Source of the DNA: SP197 sp965242595
Lineage (GTDB): Bacteria; Pseudomonadota; Alphaproteobacteria; SP197
Length of the DNA: 64,000 bases
Direction: 5' to 3'
Assembly (NCBI GenBank): GCA_965242595.1
Contig: OZ251464.1
Location: 1,736,001-1,800,000 of the forward strand
The position numbers and the translations under genes were made by a program. Positions 63,912 to 64,000 of this stretch are shown in pieces. The notes below the pieces were generated by a model. The model saw only the letters and a program-made list of their open reading frames with translations, did no database searches and was not told where the DNA came from. Position 1 is the first letter of the stretch; each line of letters begins with the position of its first letter.

Positions 63912-64000
63912 TCACGACAGGTTCAGCGCCTGGCGCACGGCGACGAAGCGCCGCGCCCGCTCGGCGCGCAGGCGTTCCGCCTCGCCGGGCGCATATTCGA
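63912..64000 (-). CDS. C-terminal end of an unidentified gene (cut by window edge)
   Basis: The last 28 codons of a gene that enters from beyond base 64000, ending EYAPGEAERLRAERARRFVAVRQALNLS. It is on the same strand and 14 bases from the DUF1185 start, so part of the same operon. The product cannot be identified from this tail. Confidence 0.55.
   Translation of the reverse strand, partial: EYAPGEAERLRAERARRFVAVRQALNLS

Overview
The window is a GC-rich (roughly two-thirds G+C by eye) chromosomal segment of an alphaproteobacterium. The 16S rRNA gene, the 16S-tRNA-Ile-tRNA-Ala-23S-5S-tRNA-fMet operon order, gene neighbourhoods such as efp followed by an inositol-monophosphatase-like gene, and a DUF1127 protein all fit; a Rhodospirillales-like lineage is my best guess, not proven. 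There is no prophage, no intact insertion sequence and no CRISPR array. Most of the window is housekeeping plus small-molecule catabolism.

Layout. 1-4.1 kb: start of peptide deformylase (cut by the window edge) behind a metallo-beta-lactamase-fold hydrolase, then dapA-smpB, a J-domain membrane protein, rpmB and a DUF1127 protein. 4.2-8.4 kb: two-gene RND efflux pump. 8.5-14.2 kb: tRNA-Pro, a frameshifted GFA-family gene, a peptide-type ABC binding protein with a clear terminator, a trimethylamine-dehydrogenase-family flavoenzyme, a DUF2306-like membrane protein and msrB. 14.3-15.7 kb: a small membrane/coiled-coil protein and a markedly AT-richer putative PD-(D/E)XK nuclease. 15.7-22.2 kb: a leftward catabolic-looking cluster (ADP-forming acyl-CoA synthetase, SDR, M81 protein, FrhB-like Fe-S flavoprotein, outer-membrane barrel). 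22.3-26.3 kb: six overlapping leftward genes from an ExbB/TolQ-like channel to radC. 26.4-31.5 kb: small exported protein, cinA-like gene, serine hydrolase, flavodoxin-like reductase, a decayed gamma-butyrobetaine-hydroxylase-like pseudogene, tRNA-Leu and a small-molecule kinase. 31.5-36.9 kb: the rrn operon with promoter, boxA-like elements and a long pre-23S processing stem. 37.3-43.6 kb: tRNA-Ser, gatCAB, ruvX, pyrB and a dihydroorotase-like gene missing one metal histidine. 43.7-49.6 kb: plsY, archaeal-type class I aldolase, efp, a degenerate SuhB-like protein and a MotA/OmpA-like pair. 49.7-55.7 kb: Tat-exported amine oxidase and hydantoinase/oxoprolinase subunits B and A split by an alpha/beta hydrolase on the other strand. 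55.8-64 kb: two Fic proteins, a LolA-like protein, a class I amidotransferase and three enzymes of vitamin B6 catabolism.

The strongest functional inference is vitamin B6 degradation: a pyridoxamine-pyruvate aminotransferase, a pyridoxal 4-dehydrogenase and a 4-pyridoxolactonase within 5 kb would together convert pyridoxamine to 4-pyridoxic acid. The most unexpected structural observations are a similar short inverted repeat just upstream of both Fic genes, the AT-rich putative nuclease whose N-terminal part resembles a PUA/EVE-like reader domain, ten-base G/C homopolymers in front of two enzyme genes, and several degenerate paralogues (dihydroorotase-like, SuhB-like) and broken genes. Function calls rest on reading translated sequence and remembered family motifs; no database search was run.
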